A stretch of DNA of 64,000 bases from an uncultured Lentisphaeria bacterium (GCA_905197955.1 CAJKAR010000008.1:1-64000); one strand, 5' to 3'; shown: positions 1-8,822, counted from the first letter of the stretch. Numbers and translations: made by a program. The notes: generated from the sequence alone by a model not told the origin.

Positions 1-94
1 CTCGCCGCTGGACCGCGACAAGGACACAGTCCTTGACCCGAGAAAAATGCTGGCGTATTTTTCCGTAACAGAATTTTTCAGGAAAATCCGTGAG

Positions 95-305
95 TTATGC
101 TTTCGGGCGCAACTGCGGGAAGAGCAGAACGTCGCGAATGGATTCCGCGCCGGTCAGGAGCATGATGAGCCGGTCGATGCCGATGCCCATGCCGTCCGCG
201 GGAGGCATTCCATATTCCATGGTGGTCATGAAGTCTTCATCAATGACTTTCTGCAGTTCGCCGGTACGGTCATTCAATCTTAGACTGATCGATCGGGTCA
301 TTGAG
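95..305 (-). pseudogene. lysS: 3' fragment of lysyl-tRNA synthetase gene (lysS remnant)
   Basis: Reading leftward, the last ~60 codons match the conserved C-terminus of class II LysRS (motif 3 region, EYGMPPADGMGIGIDRLIML, then RDVLLFPQLRPK and a stop). Immediately upstream the characteristic LNDPIDQ segment is present (303-285) but in another frame, so a frameshift lies near 270-285, and an in-frame stop (306-308) truncates the fragment. Only about 70 codons of a normally ~500-codon gene exist; the rest of the upstream DNA is the hsp20 terminator and gene. It cannot make an active synthetase. An intact lysS must be elsewhere in the genome. Likely a leftover of a duplication or rearrangement. 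Confidence 0.8.
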
Positions 306-340
306 TCATGCAAATATTTTTTACGGAAACAGAGTACAAA

Positions 341-378
341 AAAAAAGACGGACTCCACGAAAAAGGAGTCCGTCTTTT
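341..378 (-). terminator. Rho-independent terminator after hsp20 pair
   Basis: The arms GACGGACTCC (347-356) and GGAGTCCGTC (365-374) form a 10-bp stem with an 8-nt loop. The A-run at 338-346 is a U-run on the minus strand, just downstream of the hsp20 stop at 394. The T-run on the other side makes it potentially bidirectional. Confidence 0.85.
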
Positions 379-393
379 CTGATAGAACTTTTT

Positions 394-729
394 TTATTCC
401 ACAGTAATCTTATGAACTTTGGCGCTGTCAGATTTCGGCAGAACCAGAGTCAGCACGCCATCCTGAGTTTTGGCGGTGATTTTTTCAATATCGATTCCAT
501 CGGAAAGCTGGAATTCACGTTTGAAAACAACAGCCTGGCCATCCCGGCGGAGAGAGCTTGCGGCAGTCATTGTCATGATTCTGTTTTTGATTTCGATATT
601 GACCGTTTTACTGTTTGCTCCGGGAACTTCGAACCACATGGTGATACCTTCATTTCCTTCCAGGATATCGACGAGCGGCATCAGAACCAGCGTTTCGTTC
701 ACAGTATCATTGGCAAATTCGTTATTCAT
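394..729 (-). CDS. Small heat shock protein, Hsp20/alpha-crystallin family
   Basis: A cytoplasmic ATP-independent holdase chaperone of 111 residues. The alpha-crystallin domain covers about residues 18-105, with the family signature DGVLTLVLPK near residue 90 and a short C-terminal tail ending in an ITV motif of the IxI/V type. The start at 729 is preferred over an upstream ATG at 759 because AAAGGAGA lies 7-8 nt before it. It follows the second hsp20 (766-1224) by 36 nt on the same strand and precedes a terminator, so the two form a short operon. The two are only distantly similar, so this is not a recent duplication. Expression probably depends on the sigma-54-type promoter at 1285-1300. 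Confidence 0.9.
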   Translation of the reverse strand: MNNEFANDTVNETLVLMPLVDILEGNEGITMWFEVPGANSKTVNIEIKNRIMTMTAASSLRRDGQAVVFKREFQLSDGIDIEKITAKTQDGVLTLVLPKSDSAKVHKITVE

Positions 730-765
730 GGAAAAATCTCCTTTCATTTCAAAGTTCATTGTGCG

Positions 766-1224
766 TTACTCCACGTTGACGACATGAGATGCCGGTTTTT
801 CCGCTTCTTCACGAGGCATCGTCACGGTAAGAATACCATCGACGCATTTGGCTCTTGCTTCCGCACCGACAACCCGAACCGGGATCTTGACAGTCTCTTC
901 ATATTCCTCATAGGAACGTTCACGGCGAATGTACCGACTTGTCTCATCCTTTTTAACCTCGTCCGAACGTTTTGCCCGAATCGTAAGATAATCGCCAACC
1001 ACCTCCACGCTCACATCTGCCGGTTTGCATCCGGGAACCGGGAGTTTTGCCGTAACATCCGTCTTGCCCACTTCCAGCTCCAGACGTTTTTCACTGCGTG
1101 TACCGAATAATTCAGGCACAAAGTCTGTCACTTGTCCAACCACATCGCGGAACAGATCATCAAATCCGTAAAGAGTCGGGGGGAAAAGGTTTCCTTTCTT
1201 TTGCCATCTTGTCAGTTTACTCAT
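766..1224 (-). CDS. Small heat shock protein, Hsp20/alpha-crystallin family
   Basis: First gene of the hsp20 pair, 152 residues. N-terminal arm (1-48) includes FDDLFRDVVG, typical of Hsp20 oligomerisation regions. The alpha-crystallin domain runs about 50-145 and contains the conserved LPVPGCKPADVSVEV and DGILTVTMPR signatures. The start at 1224 is set by AGGAGG six nt upstream; the longer reading frame to 1446 covers promoter DNA and is not coding. It binds unfolding client proteins in the cytoplasm. The leader is about 50 nt from a predicted sigma-54 promoter. Confidence 0.92.
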   Translation of the reverse strand: MSKLTRWQKKGNLFPPTLYGFDDLFRDVVGQVTDFVPELFGTRSEKRLELEVGKTDVTAKLPVPGCKPADVSVEVVGDYLTIRAKRSDEVKKDETSRYIRRERSYEEYEETVKIPVRVVGAEARAKCVDGILTVTMPREEAEKPASHVVNVE

Positions 1225-1284
1225 TTGTACACCTCCTGTGTTACTCTTTTTTTCAGAGTTCATTTGTTTGACAGTTGAAGGAAT

Positions 1285-1300
1285 AGCACGATGCGTGCCA
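1285..1300 (-). promoter_or_regulatory. Probable sigma-54 (-24/-12) promoter of hsp20 operon
   Basis: On the minus strand the sequence is TGGCACG, four bases, GTGCT. The -24 box is a perfect consensus and the -12 GC is at the exact invariant spacing (12 bases from the -24 GG). Transcription would start near 1274, leaving a ~50-nt leader. No TTGACA/TATAAT pair fits here. Confidence 0.7.
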
Positions 1301-1353
1301 ACTCTTTTTTCAACATTCAAAACAAACAACTGACAGGACAGAGCCCCTAAAAA

Positions 1354-1402
1354 GCGACATTTTGTCTCTTTTAAAACGAAAGAGACAGCGACATTTTGTC
1401 TC
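1354..1402 (-). promoter_or_regulatory. Paired palindromic activator sites upstream of hsp20
   Basis: Two identical 15-bp copies of GCGACATTTTGTCTC sit at 1354-1368 and 1388-1402, 34 bp apart (about three helical turns). Each is nearly palindromic (GNGACA-N3-TGTCNC). They lie about 88 and 122 bp upstream of the predicted start site, where enhancer sites of sigma-54 activators normally lie. The activator itself is not in the window. Confidence 0.65.
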
Positions 1403-1451
1403 ATAGAGAAGATAAAAAACTTCCCTCCATCCTGAAGATTCTTCAATACTC

Positions 1452-2408
1452 TTATTTTTCCGCGCGATAATAGGTTCCGCGGGGACCGGACTCGCTGGCA
1501 ATGAGTCCTGCTTTTTCCATCCGGCGAAGATGCGCCTCCAGATTCGCCTCGTTGAATCCAAGGGTTAAAGCAAGATCTTTTGCCGTACAGGGACGCGAAG
1601 CGACCGTGGCAATGATTTTCTGATTGTATTCTTCAGCGGAAAGCTGTTCCGGCTCGCTTTTCCGAACCGCCCGTCCGCCGATCAGCTCCACAGGAGCGGC
1701 TTTGCCGATGATCTCCGCCATGGCATGCAGTTTTTCCGTGGAAGGAATACCGACATCGTGCTCCGTACCGGGACGATCCAGAGTATTCAGCTGGACTTTA
1801 TCCGGACGGATCATCTCCACCATTCTGCGGAAGCGTTCCGCGGATTCGAGCGAATCGTTAATTCCTTCCGCGATAAAGAGCTCCAGCCATATCTGCGCAT
1901 TTGAAATTTTACGAAAATCGGCAATCCCCTGAGCGATCTTCTCAATGGTGAGTCCGGGGGCAGGACGATTCATTTTCTGAAACTCCTCCTCGTTGGATCC
2001 ATCGAGAGACGGGACGATCAGCTCAACTGGCGCCAGTTCTTTTGCAATCGCCGGATCCGTAAGACAGAAGGAGTTGGTCAGGAGACACAACTTGACCTCC
2101 GGATAATTCTTTTCGATATGTGCAATGATCTCACCGATATGCGAATGAAGAGTCGGCTCTCCGGTTCCGGAAAAGGTGATGTAATCAATGCGCGGATGTT
2201 TTTTCAAAGCCTCGTCAATCTGCTGAATTGCCAGAGCGGTCGGGAAATACTCTTTCCGCTCGGTGGTCAGATTTGTTGTTTTTCCACATTCACAGTAGAT
2301 GCAGTCCATGGAGCAGGTTTTGTAGGGAACCAGGTCAACTCCGAGAGAGATTCCGAGCCGCCGGGAGGGGATCGGACCGAAAATACAGCGATCTTTTGCA
2401 AGATTCAT
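1452..2408 (-). CDS. Radical SAM protein (COG0731-like) with C-terminal winged helix
   Basis: A 318-residue radical SAM enzyme. Cys32, Cys36 and Cys39 (CSMDCIYC) form the CX3CX2C cluster that binds [4Fe-4S] and SAM; FSGTGEPTLH follows as the SAM-binding GGE-type motif. The N-terminal FGPIPSRRLGISLGVDL signature places it near COG0731, whose archaeal members make wyosine precursors; the bacterial role is not known. A winged-helix domain of about 65 residues ends the protein. The start at 2408 has GGAG 7 nt upstream; earlier ATGs up to 2462 lack a ribosome site. A GCTATATT -10 lies at 2446-2453. Confidence 0.8.
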   Translation of the reverse strand: MNLAKDRCIFGPIPSRRLGISLGVDLVPYKTCSMDCIYCECGKTTNLTTERKEYFPTALAIQQIDEALKKHPRIDYITFSGTGEPTLHSHIGEIIAHIEKNYPEVKLCLLTNSFCLTDPAIAKELAPVELIVPSLDGSNEEEFQKMNRPAPGLTIEKIAQGIADFRKISNAQIWLELFIAEGINDSLESAERFRRMVEMIRPDKVQLNTLDRPGTEHDVGIPSTEKLHAMAEIIGKAAPVELIGGRAVRKSEPEQLSAEEYNQKIIATVASRPCTAKDLALTLGFNEANLEAHLRRMEKAGLIASESGPRGTYYRAEK

Positions 2409-2482
2409 GGCAAACTCCATTTTAAATTTCATGTTTATGGCGTATAATATAGCATGTTTCATTAAAAAAAGGAGCGGATGTC

Positions 2483-3577
2483 GTGGATTGGGTTCGAATT
2501 TATGCCATTATTTTTATTGCTGCACTTGTTTTTTCCCTGATTTACACTCCGGTCTGTAAAGCGATCGCCGTAAAATTCAATTTTCTGGATGTTCCGAAAT
2601 GCGAACAGCATAAACTGCATAAGAAAGCGACACCCCTTCTCGGAGGACTGGCAATGTTCGCGGCATGGCTCACGACGATTCTGCTTTCTTTTGCCGCCCG
2701 CCATCTGTTCCCGAATCTGGCGGACAGCCGGCTGCTGGAACAGGCGGATGGAATCTTTCTGGTCTCGCGCGAAACGATTGTCCTTCTGCTCTGCGCCGGA
2801 CTTGCCACTCTGATGGGAATTTATGATGACAAATTCTCCATGAAAGCGTGGAAAAAACTGATCGGTCAAATTCTCATTGCCATGCTCGCGGCCACCTGGG
2901 GAGGACTTTCCATTACATTGTTCATCGGGATTCCGATTGTCACCTGGTGCGTGACGGTGTTCTGGATCGTGCTGATCTTCAATGCGGTCAACTTTTTCGA
3001 CAATATGGACGGACTGGCGGTCGGCACCTGCTGCATCGCATTTCTGTTTTTCACGGTTGCGGCGGCCATCAATCAGCAGTATTTCGTTGCAAGTCTTGCG
3101 GCGGTCAGTGCGGGATCCGCACTAGGATTCTGGTGCTATAACCGGGCGCCGGCAAGTATTTTCATGGGAGATTCGGGGAGTCATTTTCTGGGATTTCTCA
3201 TTGCGGCGGTCAGCGCGAAAGTGACTTATTATACGGCGGGGGTCTCCACGACCCGTTTCACAATGCTGATTCCGCTGTTCATTCTGGCAATTCCTCTGCT
3301 GGACACTCTTACGGTGGTTCTGATCCGTCTGCACAATCACAAACCGATATATGTCGGAGATCACAATCACATCTCGCATCGTTTTCTGCACATGGGTCTG
3401 ACGCGCCCGCAGGCGGTTTCGATGGTTCATCTTCTGTGCCTGATCGCGGGTCTTGGCGCCCTTCCCCTGCTCTGGGGAGAAGCCCGTACCAGTATTCTGC
3501 TCATCATTCAGGGTCTTGTGATTTTCACCCTGATCACGTTTTTGCAATTTGCACTGTATAAAGGAGAGAGCAAATGA
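2483..3577 (+). CDS. Polyprenyl-phosphate sugar-1-phosphate transferase (WecA/TagO/MraY family)
   Basis: An integral membrane enzyme (364 residues, about 10-11 membrane segments) that would transfer a HexNAc-1-phosphate from UDP-sugar to undecaprenyl phosphate to begin a cell-surface glycan. Seen motifs: HKKATPLLGG (46-55), catalytic DD (115-116), NFFDNMDG (170-177), MGDSGS (228-233) and the histidine-rich loop DHNHISHRFLHMG (293-305) that marks WecA/TagO rather than MraY. It starts with GTG, 8 nt after AAAGGAG. It overlaps the next gene by ATGA, indicating coupling. The exact sugar is not deducible. Confidence 0.85.
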   Translation: MDWVRIYAIIFIAALVFSLIYTPVCKAIAVKFNFLDVPKCEQHKLHKKATPLLGGLAMFAAWLTTILLSFAARHLFPNLADSRLLEQADGIFLVSRETIVLLLCAGLATLMGIYDDKFSMKAWKKLIGQILIAMLAATWGGLSITLFIGIPIVTWCVTVFWIVLIFNAVNFFDNMDGLAVGTCCIAFLFFTVAAAINQQYFVASLAAVSAGSALGFWCYNRAPASIFMGDSGSHFLGFLIAAVSAKVTYYTAGVSTTRFTMLIPLFILAIPLLDTLTVVLIRLHNHKPIYVGDHNHISHRFLHMGLTRPQAVSMVHLLCLIAGLGALPLLWGEARTSILLIIQGLVIFTLITFLQFALYKGESK

Positions 3578-5736
3578 AAAACACGATGCGCTTCCAGAAA
3601 ATCGGAGGCAGCCGCCAGCTGGTTCTGGACAGAGCGGAAGATCTGGAACAGATCCCCGTTCTGGATGAAGCCCTCTGGGCCGTTACCGCCATGCCGGTGG
3701 AAGCGATCATCATGGACAAGGAGTTCCTGGGATTCCTGGATGCGGACGGAAATGGAAGAATCCGACCGGAAGATTTGAAAAACGCCATTCAATGGCTCAT
3801 CAGCGTCCTGAACGACTATTCCGGCATTGATCAGAAATCGGATCACCTCCAGCTCTCCGCCTTGAATCCGGATCATCCGGATACCGCGGTACTCCGAGCC
3901 TCCGCGCATCTGGTTCTGGGGAATCTCGGAGCAGAAGACAAGACGCAGATCTCTCTTGCACAGGTCCGCGACAAAAAAAGCATTATCGCAGCGGGCAACA
4001 ACAACGGAGACGGCATCATCACACCCGCCAATACGGAAAATCCCGAAATTGCCCGGTGCATTGAAGATATCATCACCTGCTGCGGCTCCAAACAGGATCT
4101 CAGCGGGGAGCCCGGTATCGATGAAACCATCCTGAACACATTTCTCAAAGAAGGTTCCGCCCATCTTGAATGGCTGAAAACCGGACGGGATGACGACAAC
4201 AACTCGCCCTATGGAGATAAAGCCGCCGATTTTTACGCGCTTTACGCAACGATCCGGGAAAAAATCAATGAATTTTTCATGTTCTGCGGCGGACTGGTCG
4301 ATGAAATGGAGTCCGACCGTTTCGGTTCCGCTCAGAAAATAGATCCCCTGAGCGTGGACGATATGGAGAATTTTATTCGCAAAGCTCCGGCGGCAATGCC
4401 GACTCCGGCCCATCTGCTTTCTGTCAAAAAATGGATGAATCCGCTCTGGAAATCCGGAATTCTGGATTTTCTTGCCATGGCAAAATCGCTGAATGCCGTC
4501 GAATCCGAAGAGGTCCTGACGGAAACGGAGTGGAGAGCCATCGAAAAAAGTTTTGTCGTCCGAAGCGGATGGGATGCGCGAAAAAGCAATGACCATTTCG
4601 ATTCGCTCGACATGGACACTCTGGAACGCTACCTTGCCGATTCCAATATCGCGAAGCTGCGGGAAATGATCGCGACCGATCTTTCCGTCGCCAAGGAAAT
4701 TGCAGCATGCGATCTTCTGAGAAAACTGATACTGTTCCAGCAGAACATGCTGGTTTTTGTCAATAATTTTATCTGTCTGGGCGATCTGTTCAATCCGAAG
4801 AAGCTGTCCGTGCTCCAGCCGGGAAAACTGATCATCGACGGGCGCCATTTCACGCTGATGACCTATGTGACCAATCTTGCGGAACACAAACGGATCATCG
4901 CGCGCAGCAATATCTGCGTCATGTATCTGGAGCTCAACACCGGCAAAGGTCCGGAGGCGCGGAAGCAGACGCTGGCGGCGGCCATCACATCCGGAACCAT
5001 GCGCAACATATTCATCGGCAAAAGCGGAGTCTTCACGACTGAGAACGGAATAGAATGGGATGCCAAAGTCATTGATGTGATTCAGCAGCCGGTCTCCTTT
5101 TCGGAGGCGCTGCAGATGCCGTTCTACAAGCTTGGAGAATTTGTCGGGAAGCAGGCGGATCGATTTTTCTCCACGAAATCCAAGAATGTCGAAACGGACA
5201 TCACCAAGCAGGTGACGAATGCGGCGAATCAGAAACTTCCGGCCCAGCCAGCAGCTCCACCGCCGCAGCAGGCGCAGGCGCCGGCGCAGACACCGGCATT
5301 GAGCGGATCCATGATGCTTATGGGCGGAGGAGTCGGACTGGCCGCGCTGGGCTCCTCCTTTGCATTTATTGCCAATACGCTGAAGAATGTCTCCTTCTGG
5401 AACGTTGTCGGACTTCTGCTGGGAATTGCGCTGATTATCAGTGCGCCTGTCCTGCTGATTTCGCTGTTCAAACTCTGGACCAGATGTGTTTCCGACTTTT
5501 TTGCCGCAGGCGGATGGGCGGTCAATCCGAAGATGCGTCTCTCCCGCAAAATGGGACTTCTGTTTACCTATAAGCCGCCCTTCCCCAAAGGAATTCTGCT
5601 CAAGCGGGATCTTGTCAAGATTTTTGCGGACAGCTTTGTCCCGAGCAGCAACAAATTCCGCAATACGCTTCTGACGATTGTCTTCCTGCTTCTGGGAATC
5701 GCGGCAGGATATCTGCTTTACCTCAAATTTCGATAA
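3574..5736 (+). CDS. Membrane-anchored protein with EF-hand-like loops, function unknown
   Basis: 720 residues. Near residue 56 there is an EF-hand/dockerin-like calcium loop DADGNGRIRPED, and a second degenerate loop NNNGDGIITPAN near residue 147. The middle is soluble and mostly helical. A Pro/Gln/Ala linker (about 553-575) precedes three hydrophobic segments (about 580-640 and the last 25 residues), so the large N-terminal part is probably cytoplasmic or periplasmic and anchored at the C-terminus. No signal peptide. Translationally coupled (ATGA) to the upstream sugar-phosphate transferase, so it may serve the same envelope-glycan process; that is inference. No enzyme family recognised. 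Confidence 0.75.
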   Translation: MKNTMRFQKIGGSRQLVLDRAEDLEQIPVLDEALWAVTAMPVEAIIMDKEFLGFLDADGNGRIRPEDLKNAIQWLISVLNDYSGIDQKSDHLQLSALNPDHPDTAVLRASAHLVLGNLGAEDKTQISLAQVRDKKSIIAAGNNNGDGIITPANTENPEIARCIEDIITCCGSKQDLSGEPGIDETILNTFLKEGSAHLEWLKTGRDDDNNSPYGDKAADFYALYATIREKINEFFMFCGGLVDEMESDRFGSAQKIDPLSVDDMENFIRKAPAAMPTPAHLLSVKKWMNPLWKSGILDFLAMAKSLNAVESEEVLTETEWRAIEKSFVVRSGWDARKSNDHFDSLDMDTLERYLADSNIAKLREMIATDLSVAKEIAACDLLRKLILFQQNMLVFVNNFICLGDLFNPKKLSVLQPGKLIIDGRHFTLMTYVTNLAEHKRIIARSNICVMYLELNTGKGPEARKQTLAAAITSGTMRNIFIGKSGVFTTENGIEWDAKVIDVIQQPVSFSEALQMPFYKLGEFVGKQADRFFSTKSKNVETDITKQVTNAANQKLPAQPAAPPPQQAQAPAQTPALSGSMMLMGGGVGLAALGSSFAFIANTLKNVSFWNVVGLLLGIALIISAPVLLISLFKLWTRCVSDFFAAGGWAVNPKMRLSRKMGLLFTYKPPFPKGILLKRDLVKIFADSFVPSSNKFRNTLLTIVFLLLGIAAGYLLYLKFR

Positions 5737-5757
5737 ATCAGGAAAGGTTTTGTCTTT

Positions 5758-6741
5758 ATGAAATTATGCATGATTGGAAGCCGCGGGCACTGCGCTTATG
5801 TTTTTGAAAGTATAGCGGAAGTTCCGGAACTGACGCTGGAAGCCATCTCTCCGGGATGTGAAGATGATCCGTCTCGGCTTCTTGCCATGGCAGAGAAAGC
5901 AGGATTCCATCCCGAGGTGCATCAGGACTGGCGGGCGATGCTGGAGAAAACAGCGCCTGATGTGGTATGCATCGACGGTCCTTTTGACAAACATGCGGAA
6001 ATGTGCATCGAGGCCCTGCGGAGAAATATCCATGTCTTCTGCGAAAAACCGATCGCTCTGACCCTTGAGGAGCTGAATGGAATTATGGAAGCTCACAAAA
6101 AATCTTCTGCTCGAATTGTCTCCATGGTGGGTCTCCGTTACGATCCGGCATTCTATCAGGCGGCAAAGATGGTGCATCAGGGAGCCGTCGGAAAAATCAA
6201 ACTGATCCGGGCGCAGAAATCCTACAAGCTGGGAACCAGACCGGACTTTTACAAAAAACGCGAAACTTACGGGGGAACCATTCCCTGGGTCGGCAGTCAC
6301 GCTCTTGACTGGATTCTCTATTTTACGGGAGACACCTTCCGCAGCGTCACTGCCATCCAGACCGCGGAGGACAATGGGGGTCATGGCGATCTGGAAGTTG
6401 CCGCGCACTGTCAGTTTGTCACCAGGAGCGGAATTCTTGCGTCGGCGAGCATCGACTATCTGCGTCCGCAGACGGCGTCCACTCATGGTGACGACCGCGT
6501 CAGAGTTGCCGGAACGAAAGGTGTTCTTGAAGTCGTCAACGGAAAAATCCACCTGATCAATGCGAACGGAGAACAGACCATTGATCCGGAACCGCCTGAC
6601 AGGAAACTCTTTTCAGACTTCATTCTGGAACTCGAAGGCAAACGACCCGCCCTCGTCAGCGACGCGGAAACCTTTGAGCTGACCCGCTCCTGCCTCCTTG
6701 CCAGGGAAGCGGCCGATACAGGAAAACAAATTCTTTTTTGA
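5758..6741 (+). CDS. Gfo/Idh/MocA-family NAD(P)-dependent oxidoreductase
   Basis: 327 residues, the usual length. N-terminal Rossmann fold begins MKLCMIGSRGHCAYV; the first-strand glycine pattern GSRGH is a slight variant of GxGxxG. The family signature CEKPIAL with catalytic Lys lies near residue 98, and the C-terminal alpha/beta substrate domain follows. Members oxidise or epimerise sugars and cyclitols. AGGAAAGG lies 9-10 nt before the start. It is followed after 15 nt by a second, divergent family member; the pair probably act in the same sugar pathway. Substrate unknown. Confidence 0.85.
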   Translation: MKLCMIGSRGHCAYVFESIAEVPELTLEAISPGCEDDPSRLLAMAEKAGFHPEVHQDWRAMLEKTAPDVVCIDGPFDKHAEMCIEALRRNIHVFCEKPIALTLEELNGIMEAHKKSSARIVSMVGLRYDPAFYQAAKMVHQGAVGKIKLIRAQKSYKLGTRPDFYKKRETYGGTIPWVGSHALDWILYFTGDTFRSVTAIQTAEDNGGHGDLEVAAHCQFVTRSGILASASIDYLRPQTASTHGDDRVRVAGTKGVLEVVNGKIHLINANGEQTIDPEPPDRKLFSDFILELEGKRPALVSDAETFELTRSCLLAREAADTGKQILF

Positions 6742-6756
6742 AGGAGATCAATATAC

Positions 6757-7911
6757 ATGAAAATCAGAGTGGCTATCATCGGAATTTCCGGATACGGACT
6801 GGTTCATTTTGAACACATCCGGAAACTGGCCGACCAGGGAAAGGTCGAGCTTGCTGCCGCAGTCGTCATCAATCCCGACCAGGTACAGAAACAGCTTGAG
6901 ATTCTGAAGCATTACAATACAAAAATCTATGCATCGACTCAGGAGATGTATGCCGATTTCTCCGGCAAGCTGGATCTGGTCTGCATTCCGACCGGCATTG
7001 CCTTCCATGAGCCGATGACAATCGAAGCGCTCCGCAACGGCGCCAGCGTCCTTGTGGAGAAACCTGCCGCAGGATCCGTGGCGGATATTGAAAAAATGCA
7101 GAAGGCGGAAAAAGAAGCGGAAGGTAAATTTGTCGCTGTCGGTTTCCAGCACACGTATGCACGGGAATTGCAGTTTATCAAGCGTTATCTTCTCACGGGA
7201 CGTCTCGGAGCCATCCAGAACATCACGGTCAAGGGACTCTGGCCGCGTAACGACTCCTACTATCACCGGAACAACTGGGCGGGAAAAATCAAATCCGCTT
7301 CCGGTGCATGGATTCTTGATTCGCCGATCAACAATGCGTTTGCCCACTATCTGAATATTGAACTGTTCCTTGCGGGCAAGACCTTTAAGACCTCCGCCAC
7401 GCCGAATGGAATCGACGCGGAGCTCTATCGGGCTCGTAAGGAAATCGAAACCTTTGATACCTGCGGTGTCCGGGTCAAAACCGACGAAGGAGCCACCATT
7501 ACCGCTCTTTTCACACATACGACCCAGCGCAACGACAATCCGCAAATGCGGATCGACTGTGAGAAGGGCAGCATTTACTGGAAAGTCGATGAAAGCTGGA
7601 ACATCCGTTCCGCGTCCGGCAGACTCCTTTACTCGGGGATTGCCGAGCAGCCCCATGACGACATGTTCGCCGATGTCATCGCCCGTCTTCATGATCCCGA
7701 GGTTTTCACCTGCTCGCTCGATATTGCAAAAGCACATGCGATCTGCATCGAAAAACTCTATCAGAACTTCACCCCGAAACAGCTGACAAGTGCATCCGTC
7801 ACACGCACGGAACCCGATGGGCAGTATCTGCTGAAAGATGTCGAAGCCATATTCGAACAATGCTATCAGAAAAACCTTCTTCCCTCCGAAGCCGGAGCCG
7901 ACTGGAACTGA
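6757..7911 (+). CDS. Gfo/Idh/MocA-family NAD(P)-dependent oxidoreductase
   Basis: 384 residues. N-terminal nucleotide-binding motif GISGYGLVH, then VEKPAAGS (about 96-103) carrying the family lysine. The C-terminal domain holds the usual beta-sheet and is longer than that of the neighbour at 5758. AAGGAGAT is 8 nt upstream of the ATG. Probable last gene of the run that starts at 2483 or 5758, ending at the terminator 7962-7992. Substrate unknown; related proteins dehydrogenate sugars or sugar acids. Confidence 0.85.
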   Translation: MKIRVAIIGISGYGLVHFEHIRKLADQGKVELAAAVVINPDQVQKQLEILKHYNTKIYASTQEMYADFSGKLDLVCIPTGIAFHEPMTIEALRNGASVLVEKPAAGSVADIEKMQKAEKEAEGKFVAVGFQHTYARELQFIKRYLLTGRLGAIQNITVKGLWPRNDSYYHRNNWAGKIKSASGAWILDSPINNAFAHYLNIELFLAGKTFKTSATPNGIDAELYRARKEIETFDTCGVRVKTDEGATITALFTHTTQRNDNPQMRIDCEKGSIYWKVDESWNIRSASGRLLYSGIAEQPHDDMFADVIARLHDPEVFTCSLDIAKAHAICIEKLYQNFTPKQLTSASVTRTEPDGQYLLKDVEAIFEQCYQKNLLPSEAGADWN

Positions 7912-7961
7912 TCCGCATGATTCCGCGGGAATCCGCGGAAATCATTTCCTGCAAAAAAAAT

Positions 7962-7992
7962 GGCGCAGACCACTGAGGACTGCGCCTTTTTT
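7962..7992. terminator. Bidirectional Rho-independent terminator
   Basis: GGCGCAG (7962-7968) pairs with CTGCGCC (7980-7986), followed by six T; an A-run on the left serves the minus-strand gene ending at 8013. It separates two convergent genes. Confidence 0.85.
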
Positions 7993-8012
7993 CTGTCTTT
8001 TTTTCAGACTAG

Positions 8013-8822
8013 TCAGAAAAAGAAAAGGAACGGAGTCTTTTTTCTCTGTTCGAACAACCATTCCCAGGTACGGGAATCGTTGTATGCGGGAGTCCAGGAA
8101 TTGTGTCCGCAGTTATAAAACTCATGATAGGTCACATTCCTGCTGCCGGCATCTTTCAGAGCCTTCACCATGTTCCGGGAGCGAATGGTCGGGACCGTTG
8201 TATCGCTGTCGCCGTGGAAGACGTTCAACGGAAGATTCTTCAAGCGCTCCGCGCAGGCAAGATCCGCTCCGCCGCAGACGGGAATCGCCGCGGCAAAGCG
8301 ATCGGGCTGACGGGAAATGAGATCCCATGTCCCATATCCGCCCATGGAAATGCCGGTTACATAAAGACGCTTCTCATCGACATTGAATTCTTTGATTTTC
8401 GCATCCAGCAGTTTCATGACCATCGCCATCGGAACAGACGGCTGTTCCGGAATCGTATGCGACGTCGCACTCCACGGAGTATCCACCCACTGTTTTCCCG
8501 CCGGGCACTGAGGAACAATGACAACCACTTTTTCCCCGTGCTTCCGGATATAATCCAGCATTTGCATAACACCATGTTTCAACTGAGCCTGATTATCCGT
8601 TCCCCGTTCTCCCGCTCCGTGCAGGAAAAGAATCAGGGAGTATTTTCCCGGCTGATTCTTCCCCTCCACCGCCTGACAGTAAGGCAGAGAAGCTCCTTTT
8701 TCCTCCTGATACACCATCTGCTGCATTTTCAGTTGTTCGGCAGGATTGCCCGCATCTGCAACGGCAATGGTTCCTGCGGCAGCGGCGGCGATCACGGCTC
8801 CGGCAAGCAATTTTTCCTTCAT
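8013..8822 (-). CDS. Secreted alpha/beta-hydrolase esterase
   Basis: 269 residues with an N-terminal signal peptide (hydrophobic Ala-rich run 5-22). Fold markers: LFLHGAGERG (oxyanion region), nucleophile elbow GISMGGYG, acid in HGDSDTTVP and catalytic His in NCGHNSW. This is the pattern of predicted phospholipase/carboxylesterase or polysaccharide esterases that appear as LpqC/prolyl-oligopeptidase-like. It likely acts in the periplasm or outside the cell on acylated carbohydrate. It follows ugd by 26 nt on the same strand, so may be cotranscribed. Substrate not known. Confidence 0.8.
   Translation of the reverse strand: MKEKLLAGAVIAAAAAGTIAVADAGNPAEQLKMQQMVYQEEKGASLPYCQAVEGKNQPGKYSLILFLHGAGERGTDNQAQLKHGVMQMLDYIRKHGEKVVVIVPQCPAGKQWVDTPWSATSHTIPEQPSVPMAMVMKLLDAKIKEFNVDEKRLYVTGISMGGYGTWDLISRQPDRFAAAIPVCGGADLACAERLKNLPLNVFHGDSDTTVPTIRSRNMVKALKDAGSRNVTYHEFYNCGHNSWTPAYNDSRTWEWLFEQRKKTPFLFFF

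Noticed and set aside
3508..4887. 459-codon open frame on the minus strand opposite the EF-hand gene
   Set aside because: It shows no ribosome site or family motif; the plus-strand frame has EF-hand loops, membrane segments and a coupled start.
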